35,726 nt of DNA. Origin: Candidatus Rifleibacteriota bacterium (lineage in GTDB: Bacteria > Vulcanimicrobiota > Xenobia > Xenobiales > Xenobiaceae). A program made the translations under genes and the position numbers. The notes beneath the pieces are model-generated. The model had not been told where the DNA came from. It ran no database searches and saw only the letters and a list, made by a program, of their open reading frames with translations. The stretch lies in NCBI GenBank assembly GCA_900772775.1, contig CAAGRW010000019.1:1-35726 (forward strand). The letters are read 5' to 3'. Numbering within the stretch: position 1 is the first letter of the stretch; every line of letters begins with the position of its first letter. Positions 1 through 9,900 of the stretch are shown here, piece after piece.

Positions 1-3
1 ACG

Positions 4-42
4 ATCCCTTTATCTGCCTATTTTGAAAAATAGATATGGGAT
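4..42. repeat. Imperfect stem-loop at the window edge
   Basis: The arms pair as ATCCC (4-8) with GGGAT (38-42), TATC with GATA, and TATTTT with AAAATA around a tiny loop. It may be the 3' end structure of a gene to the left of the window. No gene is visible in 1-417: the short open frames there have no recognisable domain and no good ribosome binding site. Confidence 0.35.
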
Positions 43-330
43 TGTTTGCCTTTGCATTTCATGATGCAACAAAAGGGTGTGCAGTATTTAACGCCGCTGC
101 ACGCGGCTTGATCATAGGAAAAACTAATCTGGCATTCGCGAATCTGTGGGATGATAAGGCCTATTCGCACCGGCCCAGCAAGCAAACCAGCTCTAAAACT
201 AATCTTTTCTTCTTTCTGGCTTTGCGTACGCAAGATATATACACATGGATATACAACTTTAGCATATAAGCTCAATAAGCTTACACTGCGATTATATACA
301 ACCAGTGGATATTTGACAAGAGGTTGCCAT

Positions 331-367
331 AAAAAAGGCCCGGACCTTCTTGGAGAAGATCCGGGCC
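331..367 (-). terminator. Rho-independent terminator of the surface lipoprotein gene
   Basis: A GC-rich hairpin has arms GGCCCGGA (337-344) and TCCGGGCC (360-367), plus an inner CTTCT/AGAAG stem and a 3-base loop. The A-run at 331-336 becomes a U-tract on the minus strand. It lies about 50 bases past the stop of the lipoprotein gene. Confidence 0.9.
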
Positions 368-417
368 AAGGTTAACTTTTAGCTATAAACTAAAAGCTTG
401 TGGGGATGAACTATTAC

Positions 418-2211
418 TTAAGGCTCGTCGCCGGCATCGGGGTCTTCGTTGCCGCCGGGAGCGGGGCTGGGACTGGGAGTAGGATCTACTTCAGTTTTTG
501 GGGCGATTACCATGTTGAGAAGGCTGTCGATGTTAAGCTTAGTAAAAGCACCGAAAGCATCGATTTGCTTATCGTAAGCGGTCTCTTTCTCTTTTACGAA
601 CCTAACGTTAAGATCGTTCTTCTGGTTGTCTTTCTTAATGGTAACAGAATAGTCGTTGGCCTTCTGCTGATCGGCACCGGCGATAGTGACGGTAGCGTCT
701 TTGGCGTTGTAGATCTTGCTATCTGCATCGAAAAGGGCAGCAGTGCTGGGATAGGTGAAACCAGCAGTGCTGGGAATTTCGAATAAAGATAAACCATCTA
801 CTCCGTCAGCTACAAAGCGAGCGTACATCTTGAGGTTGGCGGTAACATCTTTAGTAGAGTCGCCTTTTACTTCGGTATTAAACTCAGTAGCGTCTTTACC
901 GGCAAAACCAACTTCGACAGTAGCGGGGACAGCCTTGCCGCCTTCCAACTTGCCGGTAGCTTTGCCATAAGTGGCTACTACGGTGAAAGGAACAGCAGCA
1001 TCAAGTTTAGCTTGGTTAAACTTGACCACGCCATTTTCGACGGCAGCATCTTTAATATCTTTGTTAGTGCTGTCTTTAACTGCGAAGGTCACTTTGTCGG
1101 TGGAAACTTGCAGATTGGCGATAGGTTTTACACTTTTACCATCGCTCCAATCTGAGACGTATACTCTTAAAGGTAACTGACGAATGCCGTAAGTTGTATA
1201 CTTGCTTGTACTACTGGTAGCTTCGGTCTGACCGAGAGCGTAGTCGGCAGCTTTAGTTTGTCCTTGCTCTTTTACGTTTTCAGGAACCAGGACTGTGCTT
1301 GCGATATAATCGGTGCTAATACCCAAAGCGCTGGGGGTACGATCAGTTACGTATACATGCGTATAGGCGTTGGTAGCGTTTTTGTCAAACTTAGCATTTA
1401 CATAAACACCACCCTCTTTAGTAAAGTTTACGCCTTCATAAGCGCCGACAATACCATTACTGGATGGCTTAATGTAATAATCTTTATCTTCGTCGTCATA
1501 GCCAACTTCAACGTCAACTAAACCGATAATGTTGGCGGAATCCTTGCCGGAAGTGACATTGTAAGCCAATTTGGTAGTTTCGCCTTTATTGATGAACTCA
1601 GGAGTTGCTACCAACTCGGACTCTACATCTTCAGCAGAGAAGAAGTTGCCGTCGGTAATAGTGCCGCTGAATTTTTTGCCGCTCTTATCGTTATTCCAAG
1701 TTACCTCGTTAATGTCGGAACCGAAACCGACCACATGTCCGTCCTTGTCATAGTAAATGGCAGTGACGGTGACATTGGTCATGTTCTGGAAGACAGTGCT
1801 GGGCACACCTAATACTACATAGCACTTGTCGTTCTGAGTAGCGGAAGTGGGAGTTTGGTCAGCGGTAGTGTCGTCGGAGGTAGTATTCTCTTCGGCTAAA
1901 GCTGCGTTGGCTTTGGTGGTAGTGCCAGTGTAATGTATCTTCTGGACAGTGTCTCTACTAGCTAACTGTTTACCGCTTTCAGTATCGGTAATCAGCCAAC
2001 GTAAGGATTCGACGTTGCTGCTCTTAAGGGCGGCTTCGGTAGTGGTGTCGTAATTGACGGTAATTGCGTTAGCAATTTTGTCAGGATTTAAGGGGTTAAC
2101 TGCAGTAGAGTCTCCGCTGTCACCGCAGCCGGTGGCGAAAATAGCAGCGCTCAGAGTTACGGTAGCAGCGATGGTTGCGAAACCAAAAATGTTTTTCTTA
2201 CGTAAGATCAT
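418..2211 (-). CDS. Large Thr-rich surface lipoprotein, unknown function
   Basis: The product is 597 residues. It has a basic N-terminus, a hydrophobic stretch and a lipobox-like FATGC ending at Cys29, so it should be exported and lipid-anchored. The mature part is rich in Thr, Ser, Asp and Lys with many short alternating hydrophobic stretches, which looks like beta-sandwich (Ig-like or bacterial surface protein) architecture; I recognise no named family. A linker near residues 95-115 is Thr/Asp-rich, and the C-terminus is a disordered acidic Pro/Ser tail (PSPSPAPGG then EDPDAGDEP). The ATG start is supported by AGGAG about 13 bases upstream, slightly far. It is monocistronic with its own terminator and a long structured upstream region. 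Lipoprotein export is well supported; function is unknown. Confidence 0.85.
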   Translation of the reverse strand: MILRKKNIFGFATIAATVTLSAAIFATGCGDSGDSTAVNPLNPDKIANAITVNYDTTTEAALKSSNVESLRWLITDTESGKQLASRDTVQKIHYTGTTTKANAALAEENTTSDDTTADQTPTSATQNDKCYVVLGVPSTVFQNMTNVTVTAIYYDKDGHVVGFGSDINEVTWNNDKSGKKFSGTITDGNFFSAEDVESELVATPEFINKGETTKLAYNVTSGKDSANIIGLVDVEVGYDDEDKDYYIKPSSNGIVGAYEGVNFTKEGGVYVNAKFDKNATNAYTHVYVTDRTPSALGISTDYIASTVLVPENVKEQGQTKAADYALGQTEATSSTSKYTTYGIRQLPLRVYVSDWSDGKSVKPIANLQVSTDKVTFAVKDSTNKDIKDAAVENGVVKFNQAKLDAAVPFTVVATYGKATGKLEGGKAVPATVEVGFAGKDATEFNTEVKGDSTKDVTANLKMYARFVADGVDGLSLFEIPSTAGFTYPSTAALFDADSKIYNAKDATVTIAGADQQKANDYSVTIKKDNQKNDLNVRFVKEKETAYDKQIDAFGAFTKLNIDSLLNMVIAPKTEVDPTPSPSPAPGGNEDPDAGDEP

Positions 2212-3002
2212 TTAATTAACGAATCTCCTATAAAAGAGAAGTGATCACAAAAACCGTACTCCAAGCCTATTGCCCGAACTGTATCTTTTTGATACAATCG
2301 GGCATAGGAAAGGAGCCCTCCTTTTCTCTGGAATTCTGGGTGTGGGTAAGTCGCCAAACTGCTACTGCCCAGAATTCTGCAAACATATAAGTTGTTGAGG
2401 TTTCAGAGGTTTTTTTTGTGAAGTCCAGAGAGCTTTAAACAACCTTCTCGCAAAAGGCTGGCGCTTTCTGTAGGCGATGTCCACGGAAAAAGCCTAGAAA
2501 CAACACTCGGGGATCCGTTTTACAAGAACACGAAAAAAAACGTATCCCTTAGTTTGGTTTGTGCCTTTTTGGGAGAAAATCACCGTAGAGGCATTATAGG
2601 CGATAAATGTGGCCATGTCCATAGGATCTTTTATGGGTGGTCACTTTTTATTTTTTTGATAAAATAGAACTTGGTAAGTGGCCAAAGGCTTAATTTTTGA
2701 GCTATATTCTTTTGCGCCAATGTCCAACTTTTTGATAAAACAATCTTTGAGCTATTTGTTACATTTTTGTTTTTTTTTTACTTAGGACGCACGCTATAGC
2801 GCGTAATATATCGTGTTTTTGTATAGTTTTAGTAATTATTATTTGATACTAGACTAGGTTGGCTATGAATAGTTAGCAATCTGACGCCATAGCAAATTAG
2901 GCTCAGTGCGTCTATTTAAGAGGAGAAGAGCGGCGTAGGTGGGAAAAAACTCAGGTTAAAGCAAATGCAAAAACTAATTGCGGTGAGGTTCGTTCTTTAA
3001 CC
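2212..3002. other. Long divergent intergenic region with stem-loops
   Basis: About 790 bases separate the lipoprotein gene (minus) from the histidine-kinase-like gene (plus). No convincing ORF was seen. It contains a bulged hairpin at 2266-2308, an inverted repeat GAATTCTGGG/CCCAGAATTC at 2331-2377, a stem at 2510-2548 (GGGAT-C-CGTTTT with AAAACG-T-ATCCC), two repeated motifs TTTTTGATAAAA (2653-2664 and 2729-2740) and TTTGAGCTAT (2696-2705 and 2746-2755), and the 10-base palindrome CGCTATAGCG at 2792-2801. These suggest a structured 5' leader for the lipoprotein mRNA and regulatory sites for both genes. This is inference from sequence symmetry only. Confidence 0.5.
2266..2308 (-). promoter_or_regulatory. 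Bulged hairpin in the lipoprotein 5' leader
   Basis: Nested arms CCTAT/ATAGG, GCCCG/CGGGC and GTATC/GATAC close a TTTTT loop. It sits 55-97 bases before the lipoprotein ATG, where it could be transcribed as part of its leader RNA. A second symmetric element (2331-2377) lies just upstream. Function unknown. Confidence 0.45.
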
Positions 3003-4286
3003 TTGTTTATTTACATTGTCTGGCTGGCAGCCACTTCGCTGGCCCTCTTTTACTCTTGGTGGTCTTACAACTTGTTGCGCAAACGCGACGCCTACCAGCG
3101 CAGCCTTTTGGCTTTGCAAGAAGCGCCCCTTATTACCGATGATTTTGCCAGTCAGGCTCAGTTGCTTTGCCAGGCTTGCTTAGATGAAATTGAAGCCAAT
3201 GGTTGCACACTTTACTTGCAACCGGGTCATGAAGAGACCGGTTTCCGTTTGGCGGCCAAGGCTGGCAGTACGGCTGAAGAAACTGGCCCTGGCATGGTAA
3301 AAGATTTGCTTAAGCAAGCTTGGGACAGCGGGGAAATAGCTGAATCGAGAGCTTCGGGGCGTTGGATGATTGCTGTGCCAGTATGGCATGGCCATTCCGG
3401 TGGCGGCGTCATGATTGCCGTTTGGGATAGTATCAACAAGCCCGGAGAAACGGAACGCAGTCTTATGAAGGCCGCCGCTTCGGTCGCTTCCTTAATGGCG
3501 CCGCGTTTTGTACGTGAAGAAGCGCTCACCAAGGCTCACGAAGAAATACAAGTTCTTAAAGGCGAAATCGCTCAAGAAAGCCACTTGGCTGGCGTAGGCC
3601 GTTTGGCTGCCGGCGTAGCTCACGAATTGAGCCAACCTTTGAGCGCCGTTTTGACTATGGTTAGCAGCTTGTCGCGCACTTCGCAAGATCCTGTCAATTC
3701 GCGTCGCTTGCACATTATCCAAGACGCAGTGCAAAAGTGCAAAGGCATAATCGAAAAGCTTTTAGTCTACTCTCGCACTTCTATAGAAAATGAAAATAAA
3801 GTCAGCTTCTCTCAGTTTGTGCGTGCTTCTACCGATATAAATCAAGTGGTAGCCGACAGCTTGGAGCTTTTACGTGACGATTTCTCCGAAAATAAAATCC
3901 TCGCTCAAGTGCAATATGCCGAATTGCCGCAAGTAAGAGCCAATTCTACGCAATGGTCCCAAGCTTTTGCCAATATTTTGGCTTTTCTGCGTGATTTAAT
4001 CAAAATCGAACAAACGCCCAATCCCTTTGTCAAAGTCAGCACTAGCTATAAAGATCATCAGGTGCAAGTAGAGTTTGTCACTAACAGTACGCTCATTTCC
4101 AAAGAAGAATTGCCTCGCTTGTTTGAGCCTTTCTTTGCCAATTCTCACCCCGGTTTGAGCAGTTGCTTCGGCTTGGGACTGGTGCGCGAAGTTGTGCGCA
4201 AACATAATGGCACTATCGAAGCTAAAGCCGCTCCGGCTGTAGGCATGGTTATACTTATCACAGTTCCTGTTGAAGAAGTGGGGTAG
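3003..4286 (+). CDS. Membrane histidine-kinase-like protein with degenerate ATPase domain
   Basis: The product is 427 residues. Residues 3-22 form one membrane helix, about 45-168 a GAF-like sensor, about 170-195 a coiled coil, and about 196-260 a HisKA dimerisation domain with an H-box (AHELSQP, His207). The C-terminus resembles HATPase_c: it keeps PRLFEPFF and the G2 box FGLGL (389-393). However, the second Asn of the N-box is replaced by Phe328, and the Mg/ATP-binding DxGxG box reads TNSTLI (360-365), so ATP binding looks lost. It may be a pseudo-histidine kinase acting as a scaffold or sensor. No response regulator is nearby; instead the gene runs into a Ser/Thr kinase gene 4 bases later, implying co-translation. 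The only plausible start is TTG at 3003, since the frame has no ATG, GTG or TTG back to the stop at 2898; GGTGAGG lies 14 bases upstream. Confidence 0.85.
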   Translation: MFIYIVWLAATSLALFYSWWSYNLLRKRDAYQRSLLALQEAPLITDDFASQAQLLCQACLDEIEANGCTLYLQPGHEETGFRLAAKAGSTAEETGPGMVKDLLKQAWDSGEIAESRASGRWMIAVPVWHGHSGGGVMIAVWDSINKPGETERSLMKAAASVASLMAPRFVREEALTKAHEEIQVLKGEIAQESHLAGVGRLAAGVAHELSQPLSAVLTMVSSLSRTSQDPVNSRRLHIIQDAVQKCKGIIEKLLVYSRTSIENENKVSFSQFVRASTDINQVVADSLELLRDDFSENKILAQVQYAELPQVRANSTQWSQAFANILAFLRDLIKIEQTPNPFVKVSTSYKDHQVQVEFVTNSTLISKEELPRLFEPFFANSHPGLSSCFGLGLVREVVRKHNGTIEAKAAPAVGMVILITVPVEEVG

Positions 4287-4290
4287 GATA

Positions 4291-6807
4291 GTGGCTGAAA
4301 AAGATCTTACAAATGATAAAAAGGCCTCCCAGCAGCCGGAATTTAAAATGGCCGCTGGGCCTATGGCTTTGCCAACTTCTGGCTTTATCAAAGAAATTGA
4401 AAATGAGCCTGCCTCTGCTGTTGAAAAAGGTAAAATTTTGCAAGGGCGCTACAAAGTGGTGGGCCTTTTGGGTAAAGGCGGCTTTGGGGCCGTCTACAAA
4501 GTTACCGATTTGCGTTTGCCAGGCAAATTTTGGGCTCTAAAAGAGCTCCATTTTCGCGATAAGTCGCAATTAGCTGAGGCTAAACGCAGTTTCGAACGCG
4601 AAGCCCGTTTGCTTTCCACTTTAATCCATCGCAGTTTGCCAGTTATAGTCGATTTCTTCTCTGAAGGTGACTCCACATTTTTGCTTATGGAAGAAATCGA
4701 AGGCTGTACTTTAGCTCAGCTGGTAGAAGAAAATGGGCCGCCCGGAGAAGTGGATGTTTTACGTTGGGCTTTAGAAATAGCTCGCGTTTTAGAATATTTG
4801 CATAGCCAGGAGCCTCCGGTCATTTTCCGCGATCTTAAGCCGGAAAATGTTATGGTCAGCTCCGATGGCCATATCAAGCTAATCGATTTTGGCTTGGCTC
4901 GCTTTTTTGATCCTACCAAAAAACGCGATACTTCCGCTGTCGGCTCAGTGGGCTATGCTCCTCCGGAAGTTTGGGACGACTCTGCCCAGACTGACGCTCG
5001 CAGCGATATTTATTCTTTCGGCGCCACTTTGTATTTTGTTTTGACTGGCAAACCGCCCTCACCGGTCTATGGCCGTCATCAGTTGGCTCCTTATTGCCCT
5101 AAGCTCAACCCCGATTTTGCCAAATTGGTGTTGCGCTGCATGCAAGTAAATCCCGAAGATCGCTACCAAAACATGGAGCAAGTTATCAGGGATTTAATCT
5201 CTATTCTATCTACAGTAGCCGCTGATGATCCCATACTTAAAGACGAATTGCGAGCTGAATCTTTCCGCCGAGTGGCAGCTCAAAGTATAAAAAGGCCTCG
5301 CCATGTGGTTGTAGCTAATGCCAGCTCCAAAGGAGAACGCAGCCTTAAAGCGCCGCGAGCGGCTACTACTTCCAAGCTGGCGCCTATATTGATCCTAATT
5401 TGCAGTTTGCTCTTTATTTGGGGCGCTTGGGGAGGCTTCTGCCACTTAAAAAACAGTCAGGGCTGGGAATTTGATATTCCTTACGAATTGGTCAATCCCG
5501 ATAAAGAGACGGCTCGTCTCTATATAAATCAGCAAAACTGGCCTAAAGCTATGGCTTGTCTAGCTCAAGCTATTACCCGTCACCCTAGCGACGCCGAAGC
5601 GCACATAATGATGGAAAATGTCAATGTGCATTTAAGTGGCAAACCTTATTTCAGAGTGCCGGCTTTTATGACTCTCTCTGGCAGTGATGCTCCTGAAGCT
5701 TACCGTTTGCTTTACGGTATAGCTATGGCTCAGCGCAATTTTAATAAAAATGGTGGCGCTAAAGATGGACGTTTAGCTATTGTCGATATTTACGACGACC
5801 GCTCCAACATGGAAACTGCAGCCGGTATTTGTGGCAGTATCAATAATGATAAAGAATATTTGGGAGTAATAGGTCCCTTTAGTTCTCAATTTTCTTTAGC
5901 TTTATCGCCTTTATTTAATTCTGCTCAGTTGCCGATTCTTACTCCGGTCGTTTCAGCTCCTGGTATTTGGGAGCAAGGAAGTTGTATCTTTACAGCTAGT
6001 GATACCAATGCCGCTCGCTGTGCTGTTATTGCTCGCTATTTGTTGCAAAGTGGCTATCGTAAAGTTGGTATCGTTGTCGATAGAGATAGTGTACTTTCGG
6101 CCAATGTTGCTGACTATTTCCGCCGTAGCTTTAAATCTATGGGTGGAGAAATAGGCTCAGAGACTAAGTTTACCGGAATAAAATTTGCTAAAGTTATTGA
6201 TAAACTAGAGCAAGATCAGGTAGATTGTGTCTTTTTCTCCGATCATCGTGGCACGCCCTTGGCTATTTTTGCTAAAGAGTTGCGCTCGCGCGGCTTAAAA
6301 ATGCCTATCGCCGGTCAGGTAGCTCCTTTTACTAAAGATCTAATTACGGTAGGCGGCAATGCTGTTGAAGGGTTGATTCTTTCCGGCTATTTCCATAGCG
6401 ACAGCCCCGAACCAGCTACCAAGCTTTACTCCGAGCGTTTTCGCGCTCTCTTCGGTGGCCTTTCGCCATCTCACTTAGACGCCAGTGCTTATGATGCTGC
6501 CAATATTATATTCAGCGCTTATAAAAACGGTGTAAAAACTCGCCAAGAAATGTGCGCTTATTTGCACTCTATAGGCGCCGATCCTAAAGAAAAAGGAGCT
6601 CGTCCTTGTTGGCAAGGAGCTACTGGCACTTTCTCTTTGGCTCGCAAATTGGATATTCGCGATATCTATTTAATTGAGATCCACAAAGGCAAATATGATT
6701 TAATTAAATTGTATCGTCGTGGCCAAAAAGAAGATCCCAACGCTATTCCCAAGAACAATACGCCCGCTTGGCTGCCTATGCGCACGCCCTCTGCGGCTGT
6801 TGAGTGA
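4291..6807 (+). CDS. Receptor-like Ser/Thr kinase with extracellular periplasmic-binding domain
   Basis: About 838 residues. A cytoplasmic Hanks-type kinase comes first (about 54-305): Gly loop GKGGFGAV, Lys84 in WALKEL, catalytic Asp181 in FRDLKPEN, Asp200 in DFG, and APPE. It is complete and should be active. A basic linker and one membrane helix (about 363-383) follow, then a short TPR-like segment. The rest (about 455-810) is a type I periplasmic-binding fold like Leu/Ile/Val receptors (GVIGPFSSQFSLALSPLFN, then PILTPVVSAPGIWE, and a late YDAANIIFSAYK helix). The natural reading is a one-pass receptor in which a small ligand outside controls the kinase inside. The start is GTG 4291, 4 bases after the upstream stop with GGGG/AGGA nearby; TTG 4270, overlapping the upstream gene, is the alternative. 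Kinase call is certain; ligand unknown. Confidence 0.92.
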   Translation: MAEKDLTNDKKASQQPEFKMAAGPMALPTSGFIKEIENEPASAVEKGKILQGRYKVVGLLGKGGFGAVYKVTDLRLPGKFWALKELHFRDKSQLAEAKRSFEREARLLSTLIHRSLPVIVDFFSEGDSTFLLMEEIEGCTLAQLVEENGPPGEVDVLRWALEIARVLEYLHSQEPPVIFRDLKPENVMVSSDGHIKLIDFGLARFFDPTKKRDTSAVGSVGYAPPEVWDDSAQTDARSDIYSFGATLYFVLTGKPPSPVYGRHQLAPYCPKLNPDFAKLVLRCMQVNPEDRYQNMEQVIRDLISILSTVAADDPILKDELRAESFRRVAAQSIKRPRHVVVANASSKGERSLKAPRAATTSKLAPILILICSLLFIWGAWGGFCHLKNSQGWEFDIPYELVNPDKETARLYINQQNWPKAMACLAQAITRHPSDAEAHIMMENVNVHLSGKPYFRVPAFMTLSGSDAPEAYRLLYGIAMAQRNFNKNGGAKDGRLAIVDIYDDRSNMETAAGICGSINNDKEYLGVIGPFSSQFSLALSPLFNSAQLPILTPVVSAPGIWEQGSCIFTASDTNAARCAVIARYLLQSGYRKVGIVVDRDSVLSANVADYFRRSFKSMGGEIGSETKFTGIKFAKVIDKLEQDQVDCVFFSDHRGTPLAIFAKELRSRGLKMPIAGQVAPFTKDLITVGGNAVEGLILSGYFHSDSPEPATKLYSERFRALFGGLSPSHLDASAYDAANIIFSAYKNGVKTRQEMCAYLHSIGADPKEKGARPCWQGATGTFSLARKLDIRDIYLIEIHKGKYDLIKLYRRGQKEDPNAIPKNNTPAWLPMRTPSAAVE

Positions 6808-6832
6808 GAGCTAGCGGTCATCAATATAAAAT

Positions 6833-6869
6833 AAAAATGCAGTCTCGCGTTTGGTGAGGCTGCATTTTT
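6833..6869. terminator. Bidirectional terminator
   Basis: Arms AAAAATGCAG (6833-6842) and CTGCATTTTT (6860-6869) with an inner CTC/GAG. Both strands end in a U-tract, so it serves the plus-strand kinase gene and the convergent GlmS-like gene. Confidence 0.9.
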
Positions 6870-6907
6870 ATTAGTTGTGAGCTAAAGCCCTAAAGTACGG
6901 ATTTTAA

Positions 6908-9900
6908 TTATTGGGCACGGCGTTTTATAATCAGCTCGGCCAGAACGGCAGCTCTGAGAGTAGCCAATTCTTCTACGCTGAGCAAATTGAGGAACTCATC
7001 ATGCCAAGTGATATTGGTTTCTTCAATCTGACTTACCAAATCTCCATAGCGATTGGTTAAGTTTTTAATAACGTCGACTCTGTCAGCTAAAGGCAAATCT
7101 TGCTTAAAGTGCAAGTGGAGCAAAGCTAAGTGATCGACACGGCCAGTAGTAATAACCGGAGCAATAAGCATAGGCAATTCGTCATTGTGACCGTGACCTA
7201 CGTAAGAGCGGCGATTGTTGGTCACCCATTGCTTGGTACCTACCAAAGGAGAACCGTTTTCGGAGCGAGAGTGCATATTAAGAGAAATACCACTCTTTTT
7301 CACTACCTTGATGCGAGTAGTATCTACTACTTCATTTAAGGTATTGAGTCCATCTACTTCGTAGAGAGTTACGCCTACAACCTTATCGATAGTTTTGCTT
7401 AAAGCGCGCAAGAAGGCCAAGTCGCGGTAAGGTAAATCGTCGGGAGTGATATCAAACTCGTGTAAAGTTTCGAAAATAGGCCCTTCAGCCAGCTCTTCGG
7501 AACGAGAAATGCCCACAGTGACCGTTTTGGCCTGGTGCTTAATGGCATCGATAGGACGAGAAAGCTCTTGAATAGCTTGAGAGAGTAAAGTAACCATAGT
7601 CTCAACTAAGCTATTGCCCTTAAATTCGGCTGTAAACTGACGTAAAGAGCGAACGCCGGTAAAGTATTGGAACATTAAGGATAAACGCACCGCTGAATCG
7701 ACCGAAAGGGAACTATTGAAACGCCCTTGCTTGAGATCGTCCTGGAACTTTTTACCTACCGTTAACATGCGCCTAATGTTGGTTTGATTGAGAACCAAAC
7801 CGCCGTCACTGGTTAGATGCTCTACAGCTAAAGCGCGGCCCGGCTTAAGTAAGTTGGCTCCGTCGTTAATCGAAAGAGCGCAATAGTAGCCCCACAAGTG
7901 GCCGACTACGGTGTTTAAGAGTACAGAAGCGTTGGCGGAAGCGCAAGGAACGTAAATTACGCCTGCAGCATAATGCTCAAATTCATCAAATCCTTCTGTA
8001 GCAATAACAATGGGAATCGATTTGTGAGAGCGGAAGATAGCCACTTCTTTTACCGAGTCGCGCAAAGCCATGGCAGGCAAGCCGGCTGTGCATACTAAAG
8101 TGAGCGGCTCGGAAGAAAGATCGATATGTTTTTTGTCTTCGATATAGTCGGTAGCTATCGACTTATAGCAAAGCTCGCTCAATTTAATGCGAATTTCGTC
8201 GGCTGCCGCTTTGGTACTACCGCTGCCGACTACTGCCCAGTCACGTCTGGTGGTGGCATATTGGCGAGCTAATACTTCGATATTGTGGCGGTTTTGCAAA
8301 ACAGAAGCGATCTTACTGGGCAAACTTGAGAGCTCTTGCAATTCGCGACGTACTTCTTTATTACTGATAGTACCTACCAAAGAAGCAATATTTAAGCCTA
8401 AGAGATAGCCAGCTACTACTTGACTGTAAAAAGCTTTGGTAGAAGCAACTGACATTTCAATATCGCGACCGTCGCTAGTGTACATAACTCCGTCTACTTT
8501 ATAAGTCAAATCGGAGTTGCGTCTGTTGACAATAGCCAAAACGGAAGCTCGGCGGGCTCTGACCATATCGACGGTACGGTTTGTATCGGTAGTGGTACCG
8601 GACTGGGAGACTGCAATAATGAGCGTCTTGGCCATGTCCTCTTCCATGGAATAGCCGGAAAGTTCGGTGGCTTTGATGGCTCGAACTTCAATATCTGAGC
8701 CTTTCAGGGCTCGTTGCATCATGGAAGCAATAGCAATACCAGCTACGGCAGCAGTGCCTTGGCCTATCAAGAGGATGCGGCTAATCTGACGATTTTTAAA
8801 TTTTTCGGCCAACTCGGCGGGGAAAACTTCCGGGCCCAAATTGACTCTGGCTTGACCATCAAATTTATTTTCGATGAAGTATTTGCCTTGTAAGGTCTTT
8901 TCGATAGAGCCGGGAGCGTCAAAGATCTCTTTAAGTAAGAAGTGCTCGAAATGGCCACGGTTGATGTCGCGGGTGGTAATTTCGGCAGTTTTGATATTAT
9001 TTTCGCTAAGTTCGATAGGGGAGCCGTCTAAATGTAAAGCTTCCAAACCTTCCAGCTCGGTGCCATGGTCTTTTAAGATGAAGATTTGGCCGGCGCTTTC
9101 CGGATGGCCGGGAATATGTTCGGTAGCTCCGTCTAAACGGATGTAGCGGCTAGTTTGCTCAACAAGACCGTAAACTTCAGAAGCAAAAACGTATCCTTGT
9201 TTGCACAAGCCAATAAAGAGCGACTGACCGCTGCCTTTTAAGGCCAAATAGGTGCGGCCGGGCTCTAAGCTGGAACTGAGACAAATGGCCACTGAGCCTT
9301 CAAATTCGTTGACGGCTTGAAGAAAAGCTTGCTTTAAGTTGTGGCTACGGCGATAGTAATAATCGACCAAAACGGGAATGATTTTGGCGTCGGTGGTGAT
9401 CTTGGGAGAAATGGCAAGGTTGTCAGCCAATTTCACTTTTTGAGCCAGAGCTTGGAAATTATCTACATCACCATTTAAAGCGCCGCTAATCCAATAGTGA
9501 TCATTTTCGAGACGGACGGGCTCAGTTTGCTCATCTACAGGGTGGCAATTGGCAATATTGATAACGCCATTGGAAGCCCAACGAGTGTGAGACCAAATGT
9601 TAGTTTCGACAGATTTCGAGCCCAAAGCGTGCCAAAGGATATGGTCGGCTTTAATGTGGCGTCTGATAGCCGCTACGTTGTCGCCTAAAGCGCCTACTTC
9701 CTGAGATACTTTATAAATAAACATCAGGGAGGGAGCTGTGAGGCTGTGGGAGTCGAGGCGAATGCTTAAATTTTCCAGAGTGGGGCATTTAAGGCGTTTG
9801 GTAAATTCTTCTTCTAAGCCAGCTCTGGTGATAGTAGCGCAAAAATCTTCAAAGCTTTGGGAAGAAGAAAAATGGAGGCTGACGCTGATACCTAAGCTGT

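Noticed and set aside
18..275. Minus-strand 85-residue frame
   Set aside because: No SD, no family pattern, and several frames overlap here without any being favoured.
418..786. Plus-strand 128-residue frame
   Set aside because: Antisense shadow of the lipoprotein gene.
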